Shown: in pieces, positions 1-12,100 of the stretch
Position numbering within the stretch: position 1 is the stretch's first letter
Layout of the letters: every line of letters starts with the position of its first letter
The notes under the pieces: generated by a model
Told to the model about the DNA's origin: nothing
Database searches by the model: none
The model's input: the letters and a program-made list of their open reading frames with translations, nothing else
Made by a program: the position numbers and the translations under genes
NCBI GenBank assembly: GCA_030248225.1
Contig: JASANE010003316.1
Location: 1-64,000 of the forward strand
DNA length: 64,000 bases
DNA from: Trileptium ribeirensis
Taxonomy: Eukaryota > Nematoda > Enoplea > Enoplida > Thoracostomopsidae
Reading direction: 5' to 3'

Positions 1-3000
1 TCAGTGATATGTATTTAAATATAGAACTGCATGTATCTTGATTCAAAAAAATTAATTAGCTCATGTGAGCACTTTTTTGCGACGTTTTACTAAATAATTT
101 TTTGTGTACATATCTTTATTGTTTGACGAGCTTTTGTTGTTGTTTTCACAACTTTCCGATAAACGATTCCGTGTGTACTACTGAGAGATCTATTTATGCA
201 ACGACTAGTATTATTTGCTGGTTGACTTTACATAATATATATAGTTAATTAGGTATAAAAATAAAAGGCTTGAACATAGTTACCACAAGAGTAATATGTC
301 GTGGAATAGTAGTGCATATTTGTTCGTGCATGCTCATTTGTGGTGTGAGTTGGGGTTTTAGTTTAGCCGCAGATATCTTCGCTGTTTTGCAGTATCATGT
401 CTTTGCTGCTCCAAACTATTCGATAGTATGTGCCTGTTTCTCTAAACCATATGATCATGTGGTATGAGGTATTGGACAACGGTTTATAATACGAGATGCT
501 GTCTTGCCAATATTTTAATAGATAAATTTATACGTGCACCCATATTTTGTGCAAATTCGAAGCTTTATGCAGTTGAGTTTCTAATTTTTGTTGCGCTGTA
601 TCTTGCAGGAAAGCTGTTCAATGTTGTGAAGGCTGTAACTAGTTTCCACTAAACATATTGGCAAATTGTTCACCATTGTATTAACACCGATTTTGTTGAA
701 ATGCCTGTCGAAAGCAGAATTTGATCGACATTTGAAAATTTTTCGGCACAACTAGGTTGTTATTCTTTAAAAATAAAACGTTCTGGTTTGCTTTAAATCC
801 ATCACTGATTTCATTGTGTGTGGTTAATAGGTGTATTGGTATGTCTTGCTACGAAGGAGGTCGACTGTCACAATTCAATTGTATTTGGCATTTTAAAAGT
901 TATCGCTCAGGATACACCGAGTAGCTTCTAAAACTCTTTGAAGTAGACATTAAAATGTTAAACAGGTTTCAAATTCGTTTTGAGATAGCATTTCACTTAA
1001 CTGTAGCCTGAGTATTTAAGATACTCTGTGCTCTGTTTGGGGCCTCATTCTTGTTGCACCGTCAAAGAGATAGACAGTTGTTGCTTAGCCCTACTTCAGT
1101 TGTTCTTCAGTCTTATTCATTAGTTATTGCTCTACTGTTTAGAGTTTTGTTCGTTGGTTGGACATTCTCTAGCGATTGGATCTGTGGTTATCGTAAGTCA
1201 GTCTTATATTGTGGTTTGGATTTTGTGGAGGTATTAACTGGTTATTTCTGTTCCCTAGTGGCTTAAAGGGTTTGGACTTTAGCTCATTTGGTTTACGGCA
1301 CAGAGGTATCACTGCTTATCGGTTATTCGCGCAAGCAATATCTCGGCATTCTATTATTAGGCGATTATTGTGGACAGTCACGCGGCTCGTGGATGTTAAA
1401 GCGGTGTAAAGATTTCCTGTGAAGAAGTAAAGATAGAGACACCGTGGCATGATGAGGAGTGTTAAAGAGCATATGCTCACCTTTGCGATATTTTAACAAA
1501 TATTCTTCTCTTTTGTGTTTGAAGATTTTACTGATTGGTCAGTTGGTGAATTTTTTTTGTGTTGTGGATTTTGTACGTGCGTACTTTACTCATCATTTCA
1601 GTTGGAGTTGTTTGTTTTGAACCGCAGTATATTTGTAGAGTTATTATTGTATTACGCCGCGCATACTTCTTTTGCTGAGAATTAAGATTGGAATTATTTG
1701 TGTATACACGCATAGACAGTGATAGCATTAGAGCCAAGAGGCCAGGCTGATAGTTGAATTTGAGTACTTTGAGATATTGATTTGACTTAAGCTGTAGATT
1801 GAATTAAGCGTCAGAGTTCATTGCTATTCGTAACGATAGTCGGACATTCCCAATAGTCCAGAGTGTTGAATTTCTCTATAAAACCTTACGTTCGATTGTT
1901 CTTCGTTACACTATAACCCAGGGTTTTTTGTGTTTTTCTTAGTGCAAAAACACAGTGAAATTAAAAAACCACAACATTTAGCACATCTGAACTGTTTAAT
2001 TAAAAGACTACAAAAACCAAAAATTTTAAACGCTGAATGCTTATAAACTAACCATGTTTATAACTGTAGAACCTAAGTCTGTAAATTCTGAAATATGAAA
2101 AATTAGTGCTAAATTTAACTGATTGGTCCATTGTATGAATAATGCCTGCATTAATATAAAATTGCTAGTAGCCGGTTAATTATCATTACTTGACCTTCCC
2201 TGTAACGCCAAAACAGGGTATTTGCTATTTGCGGGTTAATTAAAAACACAGGTAAATGTCAAAAACACAGGTAAATGTCAAAAACACACCTAAATTTCAA
2301 AAAACACACATTTTAGCACAACATGAATTTTGAAAAAACCTGCTATAACCATTTCTAGTAACACTGGTCACCTCACAGTACTCCACCTCAAGAAAAAACA
2401 CTAACATTTAACTTTCTGTGAACAAAACTGTTTAAATTTACAGATTACAGAAAAGCCTTAAGACTTGTTTAAAGACATTCACTAGTATCTCGCAAGCGTG
2501 GGTAAAACATAACAACCGTGGTTTCATCTGTGGTTGCCATTATAAATGTTGTAATCGCGTGTAACAAGCTTTGTTTTTAACATATATAACACCTAAAGCC
2601 TCTTGAACCCCTGACGCCCTAGAGTGATGGTTTGTTAGGAGTTGAAAGAGGCACCCTATTTTGCATGTCACAAATCCTATAATAGCTTATTGGAAGAAAA
2701 CAAACGATATATGGAATTCTTTCGATTACTCGGGTTTACAGACGATCACCCGTAAACCACTTGAAAACTGTTGAAAAAGAATGGCAGAGTCAAGTTAAAT
2801 TTTAAATGACCACACCGTAGTATTCAACGTATCGAAAACTCAACCAGTCAGTTCTAAATGCCCTGAGAACAATATAACCAAACTGAAGACATACAGTGTA
2901 ATATCGTACGCTTACAAAAATCTGTGTTTTACGCTCAGCATAACTTTTTTCACAGGTGTTGCGATTACTTTCAAGAACGAGGAACTTCTTATAACTTCAC

Positions 3001-3041
3001 TACATTTGAATTCGGAAATAAAAACGATTTGATCAACTCAC
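1..3041 (-). other. SPT6 intron 12 (partial), no exon found
   Basis: Sequence downstream of the last recognised SPT6 exon. I looked on the minus strand for the next expected SPT6 segment (the stretch after the LAQDF motif) and did not find it, so this is read as intron continuing beyond the window. It is AT-rich. Short plus-strand open frames at 270-652 and 1,051-1,409 have no recognisable motif. The only local structure noticed is a short direct repeat at 2,247-2,312, where an 18-base AC-rich unit occurs about three times. Confidence 0.6.
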
Positions 3042-3171
3042 TCGGATAAGAAGTCTTGAGCTAAATCTTTTGGTGCAAATGGATATTGTTCTATTTCGTG
3101 GCGAGTGTAATTATCACGGAGATTTTCAGCAAACTGAGCTGGCGTGAGACCAAATTTTTCAGCAAAACCGT
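3042..3171 (-). CDS. SPT6: SPT6 exon 12
   Basis: Encodes about residues 568-610, reading [17 protein letters not shown] and then [18 protein letters not shown]. This matches the SPT6 segment after the ASRRD motif, where the family reads KFGLTPEQFxENL. Acceptor is TTTTAG at 3,174-3,172 and donor is GTGAGT at 3,041-3,036. The exon enters in phase 1 and leaves in phase 2. It is the last SPT6 exon in the window. Confidence 0.93.
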
Positions 3172-6100
3172 CTAAAACAAAAATCTATTAATCCGGGGAA
3201 TGATGTTGTATAAACACTTGCTGGCATGCATACTAAAATATAGCATGACCATAATACTACGATAAATCAAACATTTTAGATAGTTAAATCGCATATTGCA
3301 CATACACTGTCATAAATCTTGCTGAAAAGCAGCTGTACGCTTTACCGTTACCATTCTTGTTCCACATCACTAGTTTATATGGTTAGTACAACTTATGGCA
3401 TAGTTTAAAGAACGCTTGTTAAAATTGAACCTAGCGGAACAATTTATTGGAAAATTATATAAATGCAAATTTTACAACGACGATTAGCATCGAGAGTTAA
3501 AGAACTCTTAACTAGTAATTCTATCAAGATAGCAGAGCGTAGTGAAGCATAGGTACACCTAAGCCTTTTGCGTGCACACCCAATCAGCTCTCGATAGCAC
3601 ATGTGGATATCACACAATACCGCACAAGTTATAACAAAAAAAACACTGGCAATGGGTTTACCATGCCCGAAAACCCCCAAGTGAAACTTTTCAGCCGAAA
3701 ACGATGTCAATAAATTTCGAATTTTGGGTCGAGGAACCATGAGGGTGCCATACCTCAAACCCCATAACTCCTGAATCGAAAAATAAAAAGAGACATCGAC
3801 ATTTATCATTTTACTATGAAATAAAATCAACCAGAAAAAAACGAAAGTTAAGATAGACCCCGATGCATGGGAGGCCATACCACAGTACCGATGGAACCAT
3901 GGGTCGCGGAGTAAAACCAATACCGGTAATGAGATTCTCATGCCCGAAAACCCCCAACTGAAACTTTTTACCCGCCCCGGACGTCACAACAAATTTTAAA
4001 ATTTTGAGTCGAGGAACCACAAAGGTACCATACCTCAAACCCCATAGCTCCAGAATCGGAGGCTTAATCAAAAAACAAAAAGCGGCATCAGCATGCATTT
4101 ATTATTTTACTATACAATAAGACCAACTGGAAAAACATTTGAAAGTTAAGATAAAAATAACATTGTTTCCGTGGAGGGTACTAAAATGAGGTAAATCATT
4201 TGACTACTGACCCCGAACCATATGGGCGCCATACTTCTCCTACACATGGAACCATGAGTCGCATGGCAAAACCACGACCGGTAATGAGTTTCCAAACCCT
4301 AAACCCTTCTAGTGAAACTTTTCAGCAACCCAAGCAATCAGAACAAATTTTCGAATTTTGAGTCAAGGAACCATGAGGGTGCCATATATCAAACCCCATA
4401 ACTCCAGAACCGGGGCCTTAATCGAAGAACAAAAAAGAGACATTGGCATTAATATTTTGCTATGAAATAAAACCAACCAGAGAAAAAAATCCAAAAAATT
4501 AACATAAAAATAACCTTGCTTCCGTGAAAGGTACTACAATCTGGGCTCTCCATTCGCTGAAAACTTTGCGAAATTGGCAGGGGACATTTTGCCAAGACAA
4601 AACCGGTAAAATTGTGTCAGAAACACTGTCGAAACGCTTATGATGGAGAGAAAAAACGATTCTGAAGCAAACTTTGACACAATTTCGAAATTTTTGGCTT
4701 CAGAACGGAATTTTACTTCAAATTTTGATGAAATTTTATGTACTTTGGACCAGTTGGAAACCAAAAAATCTTCCAAGAGGTCGTGAACCGGGGAGCCCAA
4801 AATTTTGCGAAGGGGCATGAACCGGGGGGACACCTGTTCTGAACCGGGGGAACCGAGAAAAATGCCAGGGGGCCTCCCACCCCCAATTTGGAGAGCCCAG
4901 AAAATATGGTAAGAAACCCTCATTTTGAACTCTGACCCCGGACCCAGACCCCAAATCAAAACACGCTCATGGATGTAAGCTGTAAATATACTATGCCGGT
5001 TCGAATGAGCCAAAGTTCATGAAAATCGGTTAAGCCGTTCTAGAGTTATGTGGATCACACACACATGCACAGACGGAATTTAAAAGCTTTCACCCCTGCA
5101 ACATAAAATCTCCACTACATACATACACGGCAAGTTACTGGGCTATCACAAACATGCGGGGACAAGGACAGGATATGTCCATTGCTTTAGCCCGTTATAA
5201 CACTACCACAAAGTTACCTGTGTTTGTGTTATGTGAAATTGGTAGAAAGACTTCTATGAAGATTATCTCAGTCTACATGTATCTTAAAATAAACTTACAA
5301 AGTTTCTTAATATTGCAGTCTTTTAAGCTACCTTGTTTAAGTACTCTATTGCCAAGTATTCTCTTCCTAGTTCCTGCGTAGCGAGAGCAGCTATGCAGAA
5401 GATACTCCGATGTTTCATAAACGCCACAGTAATCACACTCTTTCTTTTCAATCATTTTTATCATTTGTAAGTGGTAATTCAACCAACTATGCCCAGTGAT
5501 TGCTTGAATACAATGCCTGAGAGTATTTTTCGTTAGACCTATGAGAAATCTACCACGTCTGTGATTTGGAATACTAGACATACTCTTCGGTTGCTTACAA
5601 GCTATCTCTTGTTTCCATCTTGTAGTAAACTTCCTACGTAACCAAGACTTTATCATCGTGGCTACTTCTTTCCTGGCAAAGGGAAGTATCGGTTCTGGCC
5701 CTGTTGGACGTCTAGCAGAGCTTCGGCGTGCTAATTCGTCAGCTCTTTCGTTACCTTCAATGTTACTATGTCCAGGCATCCATGGTAACAGTACCTCATT
5801 CTGTCTAGATATCATTTCCAAGCTTGTTTTACGTTCTATGACTAGTTGGATCTAACCTGCTCAGCAATAAGTCGTTTGCGTGCAGTGCGACTGTCTGAAA
5901 ATATTCACACTTTCATATTACAGGTATCTTTACCTATGAAATTATCTGCACACTTTGTAAATGCGTAAATTTCCGCCTGAAAGACAGTACAGTGCTGTAA
6001 CTGTCCGTTCGTTCTGGAACACCTGCTCAAGCGGATTTCCCATCAATTGTCTTAAGAAGAGATCCATCTGTATAACACACAACAACATTATCGGTGTTTC

Positions 6101-9100
6101 TAATATATCTGCTTCTAGACCACCTCTCTGGACTCGGAAACAGAGTCTTTCATATAATTTGTCCAGTCCAACGCTAGGGTAGTTCAAGATGGGAACTTCT
6201 CGCTGAATATCACTTATATGGAGATGTTGCATTAATATATCATTTCGCATATCAGAGCTTATACATTGTATTCTATGTAGTTCTTTAACAATTTCTTCCA
6301 CCACGTGTAGGTCAATCGGGACTGTTCAACAAAACTTCCATCCCCAGGGTTGGTGTTGACTTCATTGCACCAGTCATCATGATGTAAGCGAGCATTGAGA
6401 CTTTAGCAAGCCTCATTACATACGTCTTAAATTCCATTTTATGCCACCATACTACGGCATCATAACTGACGACGGAAGCTATATAGTGTTATAAATATAA
6501 CTCACAGTCTTCGATTTAGCTCCCCATGTCTTTCCAATAATGCCTCTACACGCTATAAGTGTGTTGACTCCCTGTCTCACCACTGTATCAATATGATCTC
6601 TCCATAAAAACTTGTTGTCTATCATGACGCCTGGATATTTCATAACGTTAGATACTGGTATCTCTTCACCATACAATCTCAAACTCACATTCTTCGTAAT
6701 CGTTCTACTTTTAGATATGACTGGAACATTACACTTAGTAAGATTAACTTTCAGACCTCTATCCGTACACAATTTCTCGAGAAATCTTAATTTATTCTAA
6801 ATTCTTCTTACATTAGTTCCCATGTCCTTGCCACTACTTATAATAGCCACATCATCAGAGTAGGCTTTCATATATACGTGAGCATTGTTTATATTTCTTA
6901 ATAAGTCGTCCAATACGTACTAACGTCCACAATACAGGTGACAGAACACTTTCCTGGAGGCTGCCCCTCCAAGGCTTAAATCTTACTGATGAATTGCCTA
7001 ATTTGGCCGTAGCCCATCTTATACCCACCAAACTGGTTAGCTACTTGCTGACCGCGGTATTAATTTTATACTTATCAAATGCACTTATAAATACTTCACG
7101 TGTTGTACTATCGAAAGCTCCTCCTACGTCAAGAAGGACAGCAACTGTCTGCTTACTCTGCTGTAGGGCGTCCTCTAATCGACGCATTAAGAGCCGTAGT
7201 GGTACTTTTCCCTTTTTGATAAGCATGTTGATCGTCATGTAACTTGGAGCATATGTTGCATCTAAGATATCTATCTACCAACCGTTCCGCTGTCTTCAAT
7301 ACAAGTGATGTTAAAAATGTCGGTCTAAAGCTCTTTACTTCGAGATAGTTGTCTTTACGTGACTTTGGTATAAATGAGACGCCTCCTTTGGTATAAACGC
7401 CTCCTTCCATGCTTTGGGTATATACCCAGTAGCTAAAGATTCCTTCATAATTTTCACTAACATTGAATTTATGTCTTCAAATCCAGTTTTTTTAGAAAAA
7501 CTGGACTAAGGCAATCCAAACCAGGACTTTTATAAGGACCAAAACTTTTAACTGCTTCAGTATCTCAACATTCACCAACTCTTCAACCAAATCTAAAACT
7601 TCCTTCGTCGGTATAAAATTCTTAAGATGCCCCGTCTTCGTCTCTTGTTGAATCTGCAAAACGAGAATGAAAAAGAAGCTCCAGCGTCTCTTCCTCATCC
7701 TCTGTCATAGTTCCATCACCTTTCTTTAGTTGTCTGAGTCTCACTTTATGTCCTAACATACATATCTTAGCCAAACGAGAACTTCCATTGGCACATTCCA
7801 GCTTCTCACAAAAGTCCTTCCAAAATCTCTTCTTCGCAAGCTTTATGTCTTCTTTATAAGTCCTTTGAACAGTCCGATGTCTGTTCCAATTTAAGTCTGA
7901 TCTGTATCTAATTGCAAGTCTGTATATCTTTCTTGATCTCTGCCGAAGAAAGACAAGTTTAGGTGACCTCCAACTTAACCCATTTTTCCTGCTTTTGATC
8001 AAAGGAGAGAAAACCTCTTTTGCTTCATTTATTGAGCTCGTTAGGGTTATCTCATCCATACGGATTTCTTCTGAATTACACTCGTATCCATTTATCTCTG
8101 AGTTTGAAATGTTTACACGAAGATTTCGTTTAAATAATTCCACTTCGAGTTTTCTCAGGTTATGATGTAACTTATCTTCAATAACCTCTTCTGTATACTC
8201 AAATTCGATAGCTCTACGATCTGAAAATGTATTGTAATCCACCAGTCACCAGTTGCCAGTCTTATCGACACTATTGAAATCAGTGAAACATCTATTCTCT
8301 CTTGTAACGAATGATGGCTTATCACCAACGTTCATTATCTCTAGATTTGTACTTACTACAAAATCCAATAGATCTAGTCCTCTTTTATTGCAATTGCCAC
8401 TACCCCATAAGGTATGATGAGCATTTACATCACATTCCAAAATTAGTCTTATGTTATTGCTATTACAGTTCAACAAATTTCTAACATTCATGCTTGGTGG
8501 TATGTCAACTTCACATGGCAAGTATACCGAAGCTGCCCCCAACGCCATATTTTCATTGCAAATCTTGATGACAACCCAGTCGATGTCACTGGAATTACTC
8601 ATAAAACGCCCCTGACTCTCTTTCACAAATACGTTGCCCCACGACGGCGTTCAGCGATAGCATGTTAAACTTCGTGTTCATGCATAGCCTGTTGTATAAT
8701 ACATACGGCTCCTGAACCATAATGCAGTTCAGTACTGATTGTTTAACTTTACTAAATTCATCTGTGGCTTCCCTGCAATGTTGCAGGTTAATTCGTCTGA
8801 ACGTAATCATTTCTGAGAAATATTGTTGCTATGTCATGTAATATATTCTTGGATAATCTGTAAGTTTCCGAATTTCTGAGCACAAATGTACTATAAGCTT
8901 TCAAGCGTAAAAGATCACTTACCATTAACATTATTGAAAAGGTCCTTTTATATATAAACTTTTGGCCCTCATAGGTACAGTTCTTAGAGACTGCGAAAAG
9001 AGCATACTCACTGGATTTTCTAATTTTCTCTCTTGTTTTATATTCTTTTATTAATCTGAGATTCCTACTAATCTTTTGATAAAACTTTAGAGCATATTTT

Positions 9101-12100
9101 CTGGTTTATTGACACAAATGACAGCCACATATACGTTAATGCTAACTATCTTACATACTTTTAAGTAAACTTTAACCGCAGTTACAAGCGCTATGTTGGT
9201 TTTACTGCTGCCGTCTCCTCTTAGCTGGACGGCAGGTTGCGTCCTTGATCTCCAGCTCAAAGTGTGGACGATCGCCCACTTATCTTCTTAAGGTTTCTCT
9301 GCAAGTCTTCGGAATTGCACATATCACCTTGAGACACTTTTCTTTCGACCCCACAATGATAAGATACCAAGCAGAAAACTCTATTCTTCTGTTGGCATTG
9401 CCAAGCGACTCACAATCATTTCTACTGTGTAGTTTTTGTTCCTTGGATTAGGAACTACAACAAAAACTCTGCAATGCTCAAATTCCGAGCGAGGAATCGC
9501 TTTGAACGCTTCTCCATCCTCGACTATGATGCTCTGAACGGTATTCATAAGCCAAGTTTTAGCAGCCCCATTTGCACATGTCACCAGCAAGTGGCCGTCC
9601 CACACTCCCGAATCTTGGAAGTGTATCTCGTCCTCGATGGTTGCAATAAAGGAAGCCTTAATAATATCCTCGCGAATCTTGTCAATCTCTTCGTCAGAGA
9701 ACGTTCTGTCCTGGTTCTTATCTGCAATAATGACTAGCTACAGAGCTTTGCTGGCTGCTTCTTTATAACTCGTTGCCGGAGGCGCCTTGAGAGCTTCAGG
9801 TGTGGCACCAGTTACCTCGCGACTACAATCTCCATTACGTTTCACTACGCTCTCATAGCGTAATAAAGGAGTTGCTGAAGCATTAGTAATATCCCCAAGC
9901 GCCTGGGTCCGTAAAATCCAAACTACCGCTAAAATCGGCATTTAATATGCTTATATAACATCATAAACAGCATAAACAAAAATTCGAATTAAAAGCTAAA
10001 TAGCAAATTATAAAAGTAACTGATCTAGTGAATCTTAGTTATGTAATTAACTGCTAAAAGATATCATTCAGGACCGAATGGAAATTCGCTCGGACCACAG
10101 AAGTGGCACATCTTGCTTGGACATAAGCAAAAGTAGCAAAGAGCGTAACTAGGGGTCAATTATGTTTGCTGCAAAATTCTATCGATAGTTATCCTTCGTT
10201 TCTGTGAAGCTGTGTAATTACTATATAATAGTAGCGTTTGTTTGTCGAATTTAGTGAGCTAAAGGCGCAAAGCTAAAGGCGCAAACAGTTTTGGGAATAG
10301 GCATGCCAGCTCAAATTCTTACACTGTGGAAATTTGAACAATACTGGTCCAGCTGTGCCAGATTGCCATGCAATAATAAAATAAATAATACACTGATATT
10401 CGCACCATATAGCGTTTTAATATAAGTATTTATTTGTTCTAAAAAGTATAACTACAGTGTTATCGATATATTATCATAAAAACGCATGTACTTTGAAAAT
10501 TTAATGCAATAGATCTTATCAATTAATTAAGATAAATTTGAGCAATTCTTAAACCAAAAGTCAGCCTGCTTCGCTTTAATCGATGCATATACAAACAAAT
10601 GTTTTGCTCAGGCAATGTGCAAGCGCTTCACCACCTTAATTGTAAAATTTTAGCACCAGCCATAAGTTAGCTCCCGGCAGGTGTTTAATGGTTCGCTTCA
10701 GAAATCACGATACAGTTAATGCGTTGCCACAGATTTTGTATAACTTTCATACTACTGTAAGACCACAAAAAACTAACTAAGGCGAGCTACCTTAGAAAAA
10801 GTGAGTAACTTCTCCCACTCCGAAATTCGACCCCTATATTTTTGGTGGGAGACTTTAGGCTTATCCACTACGACTATTGAATTGTGCTAAACAAATCAAA
10901 CGCACTTTTTCAAATAAACTTTCGGCAAAATATAACAGTCAATAAATGGACGACCGTTCGCTCTTCAGGAACGGGCTGCAGCGGAAGCGATGCGGGACAA
11001 TGTCAACCCGACAGTAAGCGCGACAACCTATATACATTTAACGTTTACACTCAGTTGTTCCACACAGGAGCGGGTCAGGCAACTCCAACAAACACTTCAC
11101 GGGACAACGAAAACTGGCAGAGCATAAATACGTGTTTGCATAATTTCGCCGAGCACGTAAGCTGGTTTGAAAGGAAGATAAACTTGAAAAAATTAATAAA
11201 TAAATATACAGTGTCAATATTATTAGAAGTAGTTAAAATGTCATCGTTTTGTGAATGCTGTCTAAACCATTAATTTTGTACATATTAGTTGTGAATCAAA
11301 TCAAATATTTTGATGGTAATATTCAATATCTGAAAATGCACGGTGTTTATAAAGGAGTGTATATCTCTAACATTTTTATTAAACCAATCAAACGTATCAT
11401 CGTTGAAAATAATGTGATCATATCCATCTTTATATTTGTAAACTAGAAGATTTTAACCATTTTATGGAAGTTGTAATACCAAGAATAAATTCAACAGTTA
11501 ATAAAATTGACAAAATAAGTCTTTAATCTAACGCGCCGATCAAAACTACAATACCAATCCATAAACGCTGTAATGTCAAGATCCTGAGGTTATCTGCCAA
11601 TTCATATATCCCATTATAAATAACATTACGAATCAAATAAACTTTAATAAGTTGTGTACGCGAATAAGTTGTGTTGCCACATATTTTATTTTACTGAAGT
11701 TGTCGGTAAAAAATAACTAACTCAGCCCAGCTTTAATACATATCGAATAGCCATCACGACGAGACGCTTGTTTCAACTGCGCATCATTGATTGGTTCGCC
11801 GCTTTCATTCTCTTGCTTACGACGCTCGTGTGCAATCATTTTTGGTATTTCTCGACCATAGTAAAGGATAAAATGAGAATACACGTCGTCGTAAGCTGTT
11901 TGTGTTTGAACCTCTTCAACTCTAAAAAATTCCATTAAAAATTTGACTACAGCACTAAATGTGAAATATAAACTTCTTTAGTCCGAATGTGGAATAGCCG
12001 GTAATAATGAATATCGAAAAAAAACCTATTATTGAGGGGGCTACGAATTATTTTATTGTTACTAGTGCAACAGATCCATGCTGGATCGTTACGAGATAGA

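Larger units (their letters stand above)
5273..9941 (-). mobile_element. Decayed LINE (Jockey/R1/LOA-like group with RNase H)
   Basis: Minus-strand non-LTR retrotransposon remnant inside SPT6 intron 11, opposite to the + strand and in the same direction as SPT6. Order 5' to 3': ORF1 with a DUF4780-like region (9,941-9,240), apurinic-type endonuclease (8,810-8,246), linker (8,242-7,622), reverse transcriptase (about 7,500-6,479), RNase H and a C-terminal CxxC region (6,304-5,273). Frames are broken by several shifts and stops, so it is dead. Exact ends, poly-A tail and target-site duplication could not be fixed. Confidence 0.88.
3172..11721 (-). other. SPT6 intron 11, 8.55 kb, transposon-rich
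   Basis: Intron between exons 11 and 12. From high to low coordinate it holds AT-rich unassigned DNA (9,950-11,721), a decayed LINE (about 5,273-9,941), a retroelement-type 3' tail (about 4,985-5,085), a MITE (4,541-4,900) and a three-unit tandem repeat (about 3,640-4,540). The stretch 9,950-11,721 has a plus-strand open frame at 10,884-11,273 that I do not recognise and treat as chance. Confidence 0.85.

Noticed and set aside
270..1409. Several small plus-strand open frames
   Set aside because: Short, unrelated to each other, no motifs, within the presumed SPT6 intron 12.
4534..5013. Minus-strand frame of 159 codons over the MITE
   Set aside because: It is the translation of the MITE and adjoining repeat; similar frames appear at the other copies with breaks.
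9738..9941. Independent small gene at the ORF1 start
   Set aside because: It is in the same frame as the DUF4780-like segment and separated from it only by one stop codon, so it is part of LINE ORF1.
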